64,000 nucleotides of DNA. Source: RH-AL1 sp965198485. Its GTDB lineage: Bacteria > Pseudomonadota > Alphaproteobacteria > Rhizobiales > Beijerinckiaceae. Position 1 is the first letter of the stretch, and every line of letters begins with the position of its first letter. The stretch is from NCBI GenBank assembly GCA_965198485.1, contig CBDAPQ010000005.1:3100001-3164000 (forward strand), given 5' to 3'. Position numbers and translations under genes: made by a program. Below are positions 36,915-45,050 of this stretch, one piece after another. The notes below the pieces were generated by a model. That model worked only from the letters and a program-made list of their open reading frames with translations. It searched no databases and was not told where the DNA came from.

Positions 36915-37757
36915 CTAACCGCGCCGCTTGACCATGAAGGCGAGGCGCTCGAACAGCATGACGTCGGCCTCGTTCTTCAGGAGCGCGCCGTGCAGCGGCG
37001 GGATGGCGCTGCGCGCATCCTTGGTCTGCAGCACCTCGAGCGGCATGTCCTCGTGGAGGATGAGCTTCAGCCAGTCGATGAGCTCGCTGGTGGAGGGCTT
37101 CTTCTTAAGTCCGGGCACGTCGCGCACCTCGTAGAAGACCTCCAGCGCGCGCGCCACGAGACGCTTCTCGATGTCGGGGAAGTGCACCGCCACGATGCGC
37201 TCCATCGTCTCGCGATCGGGAAAGCGGATGTAGTGGAAAAAGCAGCGCCGCAGAAACGCGTCGGGCAGCTCCTTCTCGTTGTTGGAGGTGATGATCACGA
37301 CGGGACGCTCGCGCGCCACGACCTTTTCGCCGGTCTCGTAGACGTCGAAGCTCATGCGGTCGAGCTCCTGCAGCAGGTCGTTGGGGAACTCGATGTCGGC
37401 CTTGTCGATCTCGTCGATCAGCAGGACCGGCAGCACCGGCGCGGTGAAGGCCTCCCACAGCTTGCCGCGACGGATGTAGTTGGCGATGTCGCTGACGCGC
37501 GCGTCGCCGAGCTGGCCGTCGCGCAGGCGGGCCACCGCGTCATACTCGTAGAGCCCCTGCTGCGCCTTGGTGCTCGACTTGATGTTCCACTCGATCAGCG
37601 GCGCGCCGGCGGCGGCGGCGATCTCGTGCGCCAGCACGGTCTTGCCGGTGCCCGGCTCGCCCTTGATGAGCAGCGGCCGGCGTAGCGTTACGGAGGCGTT
37701 GACCGCCACCTTGAGGTCGTCGGTCGCGACGTAGTCGGCTGTTCCCTCGAAACGCAC
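36915..37757 (-). CDS. MoxR-family AAA+ ATPase
   Basis: 280 residues. Walker A GEPGTGKTVLAHE, Walker B LLIDEIDKAD, sensor 1 in VIITSNNEKELPDAFLRRCFFHY. A typical MoxR helix-turn insertion precedes the second half. Works together with the VWA protein encoded 11 nt further on. The start is ATG 37757. MoxR ATPases remodel partner proteins during assembly; the client is not evident here. Confidence 0.88.
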   Translation of the reverse strand: MRFEGTADYVATDDLKVAVNASVTLRRPLLIKGEPGTGKTVLAHEIAAAAGAPLIEWNIKSSTKAQQGLYEYDAVARLRDGQLGDARVSDIANYIRRGKLWEAFTAPVLPVLLIDEIDKADIEFPNDLLQELDRMSFDVYETGEKVVARERPVVIITSNNEKELPDAFLRRCFFHYIRFPDRETMERIVAVHFPDIEKRLVARALEVFYEVRDVPGLKKKPSTSELIDWLKLILHEDMPLEVLQTKDARSAIPPLHGALLKNEADVMLFERLAFMVKRRG

Positions 37758-37769
37758 GGCGTTGTCCTT

Positions 37770-38420
37770 CTAGCTCTGGCGACCACGGGTCAGCAGAAAC
37801 ACCGCCTGCGCCCCGAAGAGGTTCCACACCCACCACGGCACCTTGAGCGGGATCGGGCGGCCTTCGCCGTCGAGGGCGAGGCTGCGCTCGATGATCCCGT
37901 CCGACAACGCCACCAGGTCGACGAAGTCGCGGATGGTGAAGGCGTGGATGTTGGGCGTGTCGAACCATTGGTAGGAGAGCGCGTCGGTAATGGGCATGCG
38001 CCCGCGCATGAGCAGCTGCCCCCGCACCCGCCAATGGCCGAAATTGGGAAACGACACCACGGCGTGGCGGCCGATGCGCAGCATGTGCTCCAGCACCTGG
38101 CGCGGGCGGCGGGTGGCCTGCAGCGTCTGCGACAGGATGACAAAGTCGAAGGCGTCGTCGGGGTAGTCGGCGAGGTCGGTGTCGGCGTCGCCCTGGATCA
38201 CCGAGAGGCCGTTGGCGACGCAATGGTTCACGCCCTTCTGGCTGAGCTCGATGCCGCGGGCGTCGACGCCGTGGTCCTCTGAAAGGTAGTGCAGCAGAGC
38301 GCCATCGCCGCAGCCCACGTCGAGCACGCGGGTGCGCGGCTGGAGCAGCCTGGCCACCTCGTAGAGATCGGGGCGCAGGCTCGCCCGCTTGTCGCCCGGC
38401 GCGAAACGCTGCGGGTTCAC
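37770..38420 (-). CDS. metW: Methionine biosynthesis protein MetW
   Basis: 216 residues, methyltransferase-like fold: VLDVGCGDGALLHYLSEDHGVDARGIELS is the SAM-binding signature, and the conserved C-terminal PNIHAFTIRDFVDLV and WWVWNLFGAQAVFLL are MetW features. MetW with MetX supports acetylation of homoserine in alpha- and beta-proteobacteria. Its GTG start overlaps the metX stop (GTGA), so the two are co-translated. Confidence 0.92.
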   Translation of the reverse strand: MNPQRFAPGDKRASLRPDLYEVARLLQPRTRVLDVGCGDGALLHYLSEDHGVDARGIELSQKGVNHCVANGLSVIQGDADTDLADYPDDAFDFVILSQTLQATRRPRQVLEHMLRIGRHAVVSFPNFGHWRVRGQLLMRGRMPITDALSYQWFDTPNIHAFTIRDFVDLVALSDGIIERSLALDGEGRPIPLKVPWWVWNLFGAQAVFLLTRGRQS

Positions 38421-39592
38421 GCCCGTGCCAGCCCCCGGGCGCGGGCGCAGCCCTCGAGAAAACCGTGCGCGGTGGCGTTGAACTCCGGATCCTCGATCAG
38501 GAAGGCGTCATGGCCGCGGTCGGTCATGACGTCGACGAAGGAGACCGAGGCGCCCGAGGCGTTGAGCGCGTGCACGATATGGCGCGATGCCGAGGTCGGG
38601 TAGAGCCAGTCGGAGGAGAAGGACACCACGCAGAACTTGGTCCTGGTGCCGCGGAAGGCGTCGGCGAGGCGGCCGCCGTAGTCGCTGGCGAGATCGAAAT
38701 AGTCGCAGGCCCGCGTCACGTAGAGGTAGGAGTTGGCGTCGAAGCGGTCGACGAAGGAGAGGCCCTGGTAGCGCAGGTAGTTCTCGATCTGGAAGTCGGC
38801 GTCGAAGGAGAAGGTTGGGGCCTCGCGCCCTTGCAGCTTGCGGCCGAATTTGCGCTGCAACGCCTCGTTGGAAAGGTAGGTGATGTGCGCCGCCATGCGC
38901 GCCACGGCGAGGCCCTTGCCGGGATGGCGCCCCTCGTCGAGGTAACGGCCCTTGCACCAGTCGGGATCGGCCATGACCGCCTGGCGCCCGACCTCGTGGA
39001 AGGCGATGTTCTGGCTGGAATGTCGCGCGGCGGTGGCGACGGGCATCGCGCAGAACACCCGCTCGGGATAGCTCGCCGCCCATTGCAGCACCTGCATGCC
39101 GCCCATGGAGCCGCCGATGACGGCGAAGAGCATGTCGATGCCAAGCCGGTCGATCAGCATAGCCTGGGCCCGCACCATGTCGCGGATCGTCACCATCGGC
39201 AGGTCGAGCGCGTAGGGGCGGCCGGTGGAGGGGTTTATGGAAGCCGGGCCGGTCGTGCCCATGCAGCCGCCGATGACGTTGGTGGCGATAACGAAATAGC
39301 GGTTGGTGTCGACCGGCTTGCCCGGCCCCACCAGGCTCGACCACCAGCCGGGCTTGCCGGTCACCGGGTTCTCGCTGGCCACATGCTGGTCGCCGGTGAG
39401 CGCGTGGCAGACCAGGATCGCGTTGCTCTTGCTGGCGTTCAGCGTGCCGTAGGTCTGGTAGGCGATGGCGAAAGGCGACAGCTCGACCCCGGCGTCCATC
39501 TTCAGTGGCGCCGCGGCGCCGAACCGCTCCAGCAGCGACGATGGCGTCTCCACCTCGCGCTGGCTCGCCAGCTTGGGTGTCATGACGTTCAT
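38417..39592 (-). CDS. metX: Homoserine O-acetyltransferase
   Basis: 391 residues, alpha/beta-hydrolase-fold acyltransferase in methionine synthesis. Nucleophile elbow IGGSMGGMQVLQWAASYP, the oxyanion region CHALTGDQHVA, the Asp in VVSFSSDWLYPTSASR and the catalytic His in DRGHDAFLIEDPEF are present. The succinyl versus acetyl donor cannot be told for sure. ATG 39592 lacks a clear ribosome site; a second ATG nine bases later is possible. A 16-bp palindrome lies 21-36 bp upstream. Confidence 0.93.
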   Translation of the reverse strand: MNVMTPKLASQREVETPSSLLERFGAAAPLKMDAGVELSPFAIAYQTYGTLNASKSNAILVCHALTGDQHVASENPVTGKPGWWSSLVGPGKPVDTNRYFVIATNVIGGCMGTTGPASINPSTGRPYALDLPMVTIRDMVRAQAMLIDRLGIDMLFAVIGGSMGGMQVLQWAASYPERVFCAMPVATAARHSSQNIAFHEVGRQAVMADPDWCKGRYLDEGRHPGKGLAVARMAAHITYLSNEALQRKFGRKLQGREAPTFSFDADFQIENYLRYQGLSFVDRFDANSYLYVTRACDYFDLASDYGGRLADAFRGTRTKFCVVSFSSDWLYPTSASRHIVHALNASGASVSFVDVMTDRGHDAFLIEDPEFNATAHGFLEGCARARGLARA

Positions 39593-39612
39593 CGGATGGG
39601 CTTTTGCGGACG

Positions 39613-39628
39613 GGACATGACCATGTCC
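39613..39628. promoter_or_regulatory. 16-bp palindrome upstream of metX
   Basis: GGACATG-ac-CATGTCC: perfect 7-bp arms with a 2-bp centre, 21 bp upstream of the metX start. It could be an operator, or a hairpin in the leader RNA. The leader does not match the SAM-II riboswitch core that often precedes alphaproteobacterial methionine genes. Confidence 0.4.
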
Positions 39629-39804
39629 GGATATGGGAACGCGGCGGAGTTTACGTCAAGGTTAAGGTCTCGACGGCAACTCAGGCTCGCACATCGGATG
39701 TTCCGTACGGGCCCGGGAGGATGTCGCGTTCACCTTCGCTACCGGAAGCGAAGTTATCGCCGCGCGCCGCGCCGCTCATCGGGCTCTTGCGAGGTGCCGA
39801 CATC

Positions 39805-40138
39805 GTGAAGGAACACGCGAAAAGTCTTCGAATGGATCGAGTCTGATCTGCCGCCCGGCACGACGCGCGCCGAGGCACTGGCCCTCTACCGCGGCACGGC
39901 CACGGTCTGGGCGGCGAACCCCGACCTGGTCGGCAAAACCTACACGTTCGACGAGGCCACGAGCACCGGCGGCGGGCTCTACATCTGGCGCTCCCGCGAG
40001 GCGGCCACGCGCTGGCATGGCGAAGACGATCGAGGCATGATGCGTAGTCGTTACGGGAGCGAGCCGCGCGTCCTCATGACGGACGCGGTGCTAGAGATCA
40101 CGGACGGTCAAATCCTCGATCTGCCTGGAAACGACTAG
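39805..40138 (+). pseudogene. Frameshifted small monooxygenase-like (YdhR-type) gene
   Basis: The frame ending at 40138 reads VFEWIESDLPPGTTRAEALA, WAANPDLVGKTYTFDEATS, GGGLYIWRSREAATRWH and YGSEPRV, the pattern of the small dimeric ferredoxin-like-fold monooxygenases (YdhR/EthD-like). It contains no usable start codon and a stop (TGA) lies shortly before it. A GTG at 39805 with coding-like sequence MKEHAK lies in the neighbouring frame; removing one A from the AAAA at 39820-39823 would join GTG-start and body into a ~110-residue protein. So this is either a broken gene or a sequencing slip. No gene-level function can be assigned. Confidence 0.5.
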
Positions 40139-40347
40139 ACGCGCTCGGGCGCGGCCACCGCCGCGATGTCGGAGGCCGACTTGCGCAATGCGCGCGCCAG
40201 CTTCTGGACGTTCTGATCGTTGGACGTGTCCCTGATGGCGTCGGCCAAAGCCGCCACCAGCGCTTCGACGCGAAGCGACGGATCCGGCTCGGCCGCGACG
40301 CGCGATCTCACCATGTCGAGCGCGCTCGGCAGTTGGGCTGCGCTCAA
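40135..40347 (-). CDS. Small helical protein downstream of DUF1150, unknown
   Basis: 70 residues, start TTG 40347 overlapping the stop of the DUF1150 gene. Composition is Ala/Arg/Leu-rich and fully helical in appearance, no signal peptide. The overlap with its neighbour (TTGA) supports coupling to the heat-shock operon, but the sequence is not one I recognise. Confidence 0.45.
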   Translation of the reverse strand: MSAAQLPSALDMVRSRVAAEPDPSLRVEALVAALADAIRDTSNDQNVQKLARALRKSASDIAAVAAPERV

Positions 40348-40628
40348 TGCAGGCTCACCATGTGCAGTTCATTCTGCATGGCGTTGGCTACGGCGGCATC
40401 GCGGGAGTCGGTAAGGATCAACGGCCGACCGTTGGCGCCGAGTAGCGCGAAAAGTTGCATGCCGGGTTCGACGCCTGGAATTTCGGGGAACATCGAGCCG
40501 ACGTCCTCGGAGCGGATCGGCTTGACGTAGGCGATCAGTCCTTCGCCGAGCTGCGCCAGCTGGTCTTGGGTCAGGATCGGCATCGCCAACTCGCTCGCTG
40601 GATTGCTGGTCTTGGTCACGCTATGCAT
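40344..40628 (-). CDS. DUF1150 family protein
   Basis: 94 residues. Matches the small alphaproteobacterial family usually placed directly after Hsp20: conserved LTQDQLAQLGEGLIAYVKPI, then GMQLFALLGANGRPLILTDSRDAAVANA, ending near a Leu-His-Met-Val. Its position immediately after the hsp20 gene supports the assignment. ATG 40628 is chosen over the upstream start at 40685 because of the AAAGGTGA ahead of it. Function unknown. Confidence 0.8.
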   Translation of the reverse strand: MHSVTKTSNPASELAMPILTQDQLAQLGEGLIAYVKPIRSEDVGSMFPEIPGVEPGMQLFALLGANGRPLILTDSRDAAVANAMQNELHMVSLH

Positions 40629-40681
40629 ATCACTTTCACCTTTCCGACCGGTCCCAACGGGCTCCGGCGCTCGTGCCGACG

Positions 40682-41110
40682 TCAATCGCGCACATCGATG
40701 TCGATCAGCTGGCCCTTTCGCTGCGGCTCGGGGCGATGCAGATCGACGGAGAGAAGGCCGTGGACGAGATCCGCACCCGCGACCTGCATGCCCTCGGCAA
40801 GCAGGAAGACGCGCTGGAATTGCCGCGCGGCGATGCCGCGATGCAGGTAGACGCGCTCCTTGTCGTCGCCCTGTCGGCCCCTGATCACCAGCTGCCCGTC
40901 CTCCACGATCACTTCGAGCTGGTCGCGGGTGAAACCGGCGACCGCCAGGGTGATCCGCAGTACTTCGGGCGTCGTGGCGCCGAGCGCCACACGCTCGATG
41001 TTGTAGGGCGGGTAGCCGTCCGATGACGATCTCGTGACACGCTCTATCGCGCGCTCGATCTCGTCGAACCCGAGCAGAAAGGGAGAGTGAAGGGTCGGCA
41101 CGCGAGACAT
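40682..41110 (-). CDS. Small heat-shock protein (Hsp20/IbpA type)
   Basis: 142 residues. Alpha-crystallin domain about 35-130 with the strand pattern YNIERVALGATTPEVLRITLAVAGF, DQLEVIVEDGQLVIRGRQGDDKERVYLHRGIAARQFQRVFLL. The N-terminal PFLLGFDEIERAIERV helix is standard for IbpA-type holdases that bind unfolding proteins. ATG 41110 chosen with GAAGG 8 bases upstream. First gene of a three-gene run with DUF1150 and a small unknown. No CIRCE element or clear sigma-32 site could be confirmed. Confidence 0.9.
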   Translation of the reverse strand: MSRVPTLHSPFLLGFDEIERAIERVTRSSSDGYPPYNIERVALGATTPEVLRITLAVAGFTRDQLEVIVEDGQLVIRGRQGDDKERVYLHRGIAARQFQRVFLLAEGMQVAGADLVHGLLSVDLHRPEPQRKGQLIDIDVRD

Positions 41111-41299
41111 TACACGAACCTTCGAAGCCTTACGGCCTTCGTCAACGGAGCCCACGTAGGCACCCCTTCGGCTTCCGCCGCCCGCTCAATATGGATGGCC
41201 CGACAGGCTCTTCAAGCAGCAGCAATGGCGGCGACCGGTCGCGCATGGGTGACGTGCGGCCAGTCCCGCGCTAGCCTCCGCGCGCGATGCGGAGTGCGG

Positions 41300-42397
41300 A
41301 TGCGGCGCGAACCAATCTTGATCCTCCTGGCCGGAATCGCCGGCCTGCAGCCCGCGGCGGCGCAGGGCCTCGGCTGGCTCCTGGGCGAGCCGCCGCCCTC
41401 GCACCGCGCGGCGCGAACCCATCGACTCGGGCGACCGCGCGTCGTCGTCCCGCTCCCTGCCCCCCGGCCGCACTTCTTGGGCGACACCGCGGTGCAGGCC
41501 GATCCGGCGAAGCCGGGTGAGCCTGGCCCGACACCACTGGACCGCGACGCCGCCGACGCGCCGGCCTTGCCGCCGCTGCCGCCGGAGCGACCGAGCCGAT
41601 CCGATCTGGCCTCGCCACCGACGCCCCCGGCCGGCGCCGAGAAGCCCAAGGACGACGCTACCACGACGACGGATTCTCCCGCTTCAAGCCAGCCGACAAG
41701 CCAGCCAGCTGCCCAGACCATGCCAACACCCGCGCCGCCGCTGCCGCGCGCCAAGCCGGCGGACCTCGCCGCGCCGCCGGCCCCAGCCGTCGCGCCGAGC
41801 GGGGCCACCACCGCCTTCAACCCACGCGACCCCGCCCCCGATGCCGGCTGCATCGACCGGCTCAACGCACGCGGTGTCACGGTGGAGGCGACGACGCTCG
41901 GCCCGCAGCCGGACCAGCGCTGCACCGTGGTGCAGCCGCTGCGGCTCGTCTCCGCCAAGCGGGTCGACGGCACCAGCGTGGCCTTCCCCGACCAGCCCAC
42001 GATCGCCTGCACCACGGCCGACGCCTTTTCCGCCTACGTGCACGACCTGCTGGCGCCGCTCGCCAAAGGCACGTGGGGCGTCGGCCTGGCTTCGGTGTGG
42101 ACGGGTCCTGGCCTGGAGTGCCGCTCGCGCGACCACATCTTTGGCGCCAAGCTCTCTGCCCATGGCCAAGGCTTGGCTGTGGACATCGCCCAGCTGAAGC
42201 TGGACGATGGCCGCCTCATCGCCGTGGGCGAGCCCAAGACCGACGCCGAGCGCGACTTTGAGATGGCCGCGCGCGCCGGCGGCTGCGGCTACTTCCATAC
42301 CGTGCTCGGCCCCGGCTCAGACAGCTATCACCGCACACACTGGCACTTCGACCTCGCGGTGCGCGGCAAGGACGGCGACGCCAAATTCTGCAAGTAG
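41300..42397 (+). CDS. Extensin-family protein (secreted, LAS-peptidase-like C-terminal domain)
   Basis: 365 residues. Signal peptide (MRREPILILLAGIAGLQPAAAQ), then a long Pro/Ala/Thr-rich linker (about 30-190), then a conserved C-terminal domain containing PDAGCIDRLNARGV, VQPLRLVSAKRVDG, IFGAKLSAHGQGLAVDIAQLKL and the H-W-H-F-D-L motif. The H-G-x-G-x-A-V-D-I and H-W-H patterns are typical zinc-ligand motifs of LAS-type murein peptidases (VanX/D-Ala-D-Ala carboxypeptidase-like). Likely periplasmic peptidoglycan modification. ATG 41300 has GGAG close upstream. Confidence 0.85.
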   Translation: MRREPILILLAGIAGLQPAAAQGLGWLLGEPPPSHRAARTHRLGRPRVVVPLPAPRPHFLGDTAVQADPAKPGEPGPTPLDRDAADAPALPPLPPERPSRSDLASPPTPPAGAEKPKDDATTTTDSPASSQPTSQPAAQTMPTPAPPLPRAKPADLAAPPAPAVAPSGATTAFNPRDPAPDAGCIDRLNARGVTVEATTLGPQPDQRCTVVQPLRLVSAKRVDGTSVAFPDQPTIACTTADAFSAYVHDLLAPLAKGTWGVGLASVWTGPGLECRSRDHIFGAKLSAHGQGLAVDIAQLKLDDGRLIAVGEPKTDAERDFEMAARAGGCGYFHTVLGPGSDSYHRTHWHFDLAVRGKDGDAKFCK

Positions 42398-42403
42398 CGG
42401 AAA

Positions 42404-42625
42404 TCAGGCCTTGATCGCGCGCAATCCGACGAGCGCGGCGTAGACGGCGCGCCGCCACTCCTTGGTGGCACCCTCGCGGTGCTCGGCAACCGTGCGCCGC
42501 GCCTCGTCGGCCGGGATCAGGTCCTGTTCCAGCTGCGTCGCGAGATAGGAGGCGGCGAAGGCCTCTGCGGTGCGGCGCTCGTCGCCGGAGGCTTCGGCGA
42601 GCTGCTGTTCACTGGCTTCGAGCAT
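42404..42625 (-). CDS. Small alpha-helical protein, unknown
   Basis: 73 residues, acidic and Ala-rich, start ATG 42625 with AAGGGAAG upstream. Helical in appearance (LEASEQQLAEASGDERRTAEAFAA), without membrane segments or Cys. No family recognised. Convergent with the extensin-family gene. Confidence 0.45.
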   Translation of the reverse strand: MLEASEQQLAEASGDERRTAEAFAASYLATQLEQDLIPADEARRTVAEHREGATKEWRRAVYAALVGLRAIKA

Positions 42626-42699
42626 CGTGCTGGCTTCCCTTGAGATCGGATGGCGAAGGTGGCGCCTGCTGAGGCCACGGCCAGGGCCCGACTTGACGC

Positions 42700-44013
42700 A
42701 TGTGCGCTTTTCCCGGATGCCGCGCCGGACTCGCCCCCAAGGAATCGAACCGCTTGTCCGCCGCAGCCCCGCAGTCCGACTTCCTGAAGATCCTTCAGGA
42801 ACGCGGCTTCATCCACCAATGCTCCGACATGGCCGCGCTCGATGCCAAGGCGCATGCCGGCGGGCTCGTCGCCTATATCGGTTTCGACTGCACGGCGCGC
42901 TCGCTGCACGTCGGCTCGCTACTGCCGATCATGATCCTGCGCTGGTTGCAGAAGACCGGCGGCAAACCTGTGGTGCTCGTCGGCGGTGGCACGACCCGCG
43001 TCGGTGACCCGTCCGGCAAGGACGAGAGCCGCAAGCTGCTCTCCCTCACCGACATCGAGGCCAACAAGACGGAGATTGGGAAAGTCTTTGCCGCCTTCTT
43101 GCACTTCGGCGAGCGCGGGTCCGACGCGCTCATGGTCGACAATGCCGATTGGCTGACCGGGCTGAAGTACCTCGACTTCCTGCGCGACGTCGGCCGCCAC
43201 TTCTCCGTCAACCGCATGCTGTCGATGGATTCGGTGAAGATGCGGCTGGAGCGCGACCAGGAACTCTCGTTCCTCGAGTTCAATTACATGTGCTGCCAGG
43301 CCTACGATTTCGTCGAGCTGCACCGCCGACACGGGGTCACGTTGCAGATGGGCGGCTCCGACCAATGGGGTAACATCGTCACCGGCATCGATCTCGGCCG
43401 GCGCATGGGCACGGCGCAGCTTTACGCCCTGACCACCCCGCTGCTGACCACCGCGGCTGGAGCCAAGATGGGCAAGACGGCGCAGGGCGCGGTCTGGCTC
43501 GACGCCGAGATGCTGCCGGTCTTCGAATATTGGCAGTACTGGCGCAACTGCGACGACGCCGACGTCGGCCGCTTCCTCAGGCTTTTCACCGAGCTGCCGA
43601 TGGGGGAGGTCGCGCGGCTCGAGGCGCTCGGCGGCGCCGAGATCAACGACGCCAAGAAAGTGCTCGCGACCGCGGCCACCGCCCTGCTCCACGGCCGCGC
43701 GGCGGCGGACGCGGCGGCGGATACGGCGCGCCGCACGTTCGAGGAAGGCGCGCTGGCCCAGGACCTGCCGAGTATCACCCTGCCTTTGGCGGAGCTGGCC
43801 GCCGGCCTCGGGGTCCTCGCGGCGTTTCAGAAGGCCGGGCTCGTCGGCTCGATCGGCGAGGCTCGGCGCCAGGTCAAGGGTGGCGGCCTACGGGTCAACG
43901 ACGTTGCGGTGACCGAAGAGAAAGCGGTGCTGCACGACGCCGACCTGCGCGGCGGTGCGATCAAGCTCTCGCTCGGCCGCAAGCGCCACGTCCTGCTAAA
44001 GGTCGAGGGCTGA
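42700..44013 (+). CDS. tyrS: Tyrosyl-tRNA synthetase
   Basis: 437 residues in the longest frame. Class Ic synthetase: HIGH motif appears as HVGS in SLHVGSLLP, and the KMSKS loop is KMGKT. YIGFDCTARSLHVGS, GGSDQWGNIVTGIDLG and the C-terminal S4-like tRNA-binding segment (EARRQVKGGGLRVNDVAV) are intact. Many alphaproteobacterial orthologues begin near SDFLKILQERGFIHQC, so the real start may be the TTG at 42754 (AAGGAA upstream) rather than ATG 42700. Confidence 0.95.
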   Translation: MCAFPGCRAGLAPKESNRLSAAAPQSDFLKILQERGFIHQCSDMAALDAKAHAGGLVAYIGFDCTARSLHVGSLLPIMILRWLQKTGGKPVVLVGGGTTRVGDPSGKDESRKLLSLTDIEANKTEIGKVFAAFLHFGERGSDALMVDNADWLTGLKYLDFLRDVGRHFSVNRMLSMDSVKMRLERDQELSFLEFNYMCCQAYDFVELHRRHGVTLQMGGSDQWGNIVTGIDLGRRMGTAQLYALTTPLLTTAAGAKMGKTAQGAVWLDAEMLPVFEYWQYWRNCDDADVGRFLRLFTELPMGEVARLEALGGAEINDAKKVLATAATALLHGRAAADAAADTARRTFEEGALAQDLPSITLPLAELAAGLGVLAAFQKAGLVGSIGEARRQVKGGGLRVNDVAVTEEKAVLHDADLRGGAIKLSLGRKRHVLLKVEG

Positions 44014-44065
44014 ACCTCGATCGAGGCGCGCGGTGCACGTCGCGCCGCCCGCGCGCTGCGAGCGG

Positions 44066-44848
44066 CTAGCCGCCGAACAGCTTGGAGAAGAAGCCGGCGA
44101 CCCCGCCCTTCCTGATCGGCTCCTGCGTCGGAGACCGACCGCTCGGCGTCGCGGTGCTCGTCGTGAGGGTCGGGGCAGGAGCCGTCTTGGGCGCGGGCGC
44201 TGTGTTGGGCGCGGGCGCTGTGTTGGGCGCAGGGGCTGTCTGGACCGGTTTGGCGCTGGCGCCGGCCGGCGGCTGGCCCGGCTTGTAGGCGGTGCCGGCC
44301 TTCTCGGCGGTGTAACCGGCGATGGCGTCCATCAGCGGCGGCGACAGCGAATCGTAAGTCTTGAGGCCGACATCCTTGAACTTGCCGCGCACGGCATCCA
44401 TGCCCGAGGGCTCAAAGCCCTGCTCGATGATCGAGGACACGAAGGCCGCGAACTGCGGCGCCTGCCAGCCCTTCTTGTCGGAGAGCTCGACGTGGATGAA
44501 GTCGAGGCCCTTAAAGGGATGATCCTTCACGATACGGCCGTACATGTGCGTGCCGCAATCTTTGCAGGCGTGACGCTGGATCGTCGCGCTCTCGTCGACG
44601 ATGTGCAGCTTCTCATCGTGCGCGAGGACCTTGACCTTGTTGACCGGCACGACGCCGACGATCGAGAACAAGGCGCCCTCCGGCTTCCAGCACTTTGAGC
44701 AGCCGCAGGCATGGTTGTGCGCCACGTCGCCGGTGATGCGGACGGCGACCTTGTCTGCCGGACATTTGCAGAAGAGCGTACCACCGTTGAAGCTGCCGAA
44801 ACCTGGCTGCAACCCGTTGTCGATCAGCGGGTGAAGACTGGGCGCCAT
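44066..44848 (-). CDS. gfa: S-(hydroxymethyl)glutathione synthase with C-terminal Pro-rich tail
   Basis: 260 residues. The first ~185 match Paracoccus Gfa closely: NGGTLFCKCPADKVAV, HNHACGCSKCWKPEGALFS, QRHACKDCGTHMYGRI, DFIHVELSDKKGW and LSPPLMDAIAGY. The zinc-binding cysteines are all present. Normal Gfa ends there; this protein continues about 70 residues, including three tandem A-P-A-P-N/K-T units (from an 18-bp repeat at 44187-44240), and ends with GVAGFFSKLFGG, an amphipathic segment. ATG 44848 is chosen by similarity; the frame extends to 44932. Formaldehyde-glutathione adduct formation is the family role. Confidence 0.9.
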   Translation of the reverse strand: MAPSLHPLIDNGLQPGFGSFNGGTLFCKCPADKVAVRITGDVAHNHACGCSKCWKPEGALFSIVGVVPVNKVKVLAHDEKLHIVDESATIQRHACKDCGTHMYGRIVKDHPFKGLDFIHVELSDKKGWQAPQFAAFVSSIIEQGFEPSGMDAVRGKFKDVGLKTYDSLSPPLMDAIAGYTAEKAGTAYKPGQPPAGASAKPVQTAPAPNTAPAPNTAPAPKTAPAPTLTTSTATPSGRSPTQEPIRKGGVAGFFSKLFGG

Positions 44849-45050
44849 CGTGGAGGACCTTTCTGGAACGCGTGGAACCTGGAAGGCGAAGACCCTCGAG
44901 GCGGGCACCGCTGCACGATCGTGCCAAGCCACAATCGCGCCAAGTTACGGGCGTTGCGTCGCGCCGCGCTACGGCGCCGCAAGCTTAGCGGTCGTTCCAC
45001 TGAATGGAAAGCCATACCCGCGATGGTCCGCAATCGCGAGGTCCCTCGCG

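Noticed and set aside
39593..39804. SAM-II riboswitch ahead of metX
   Set aside because: The expected core with pseudoknot and conserved loops could not be found; only a short palindrome is present.
44013..44027. CCTCGATCGAGG palindrome after tyrS
   Set aside because: Short, no T-run and common in GC-rich DNA; not enough to call a terminator.
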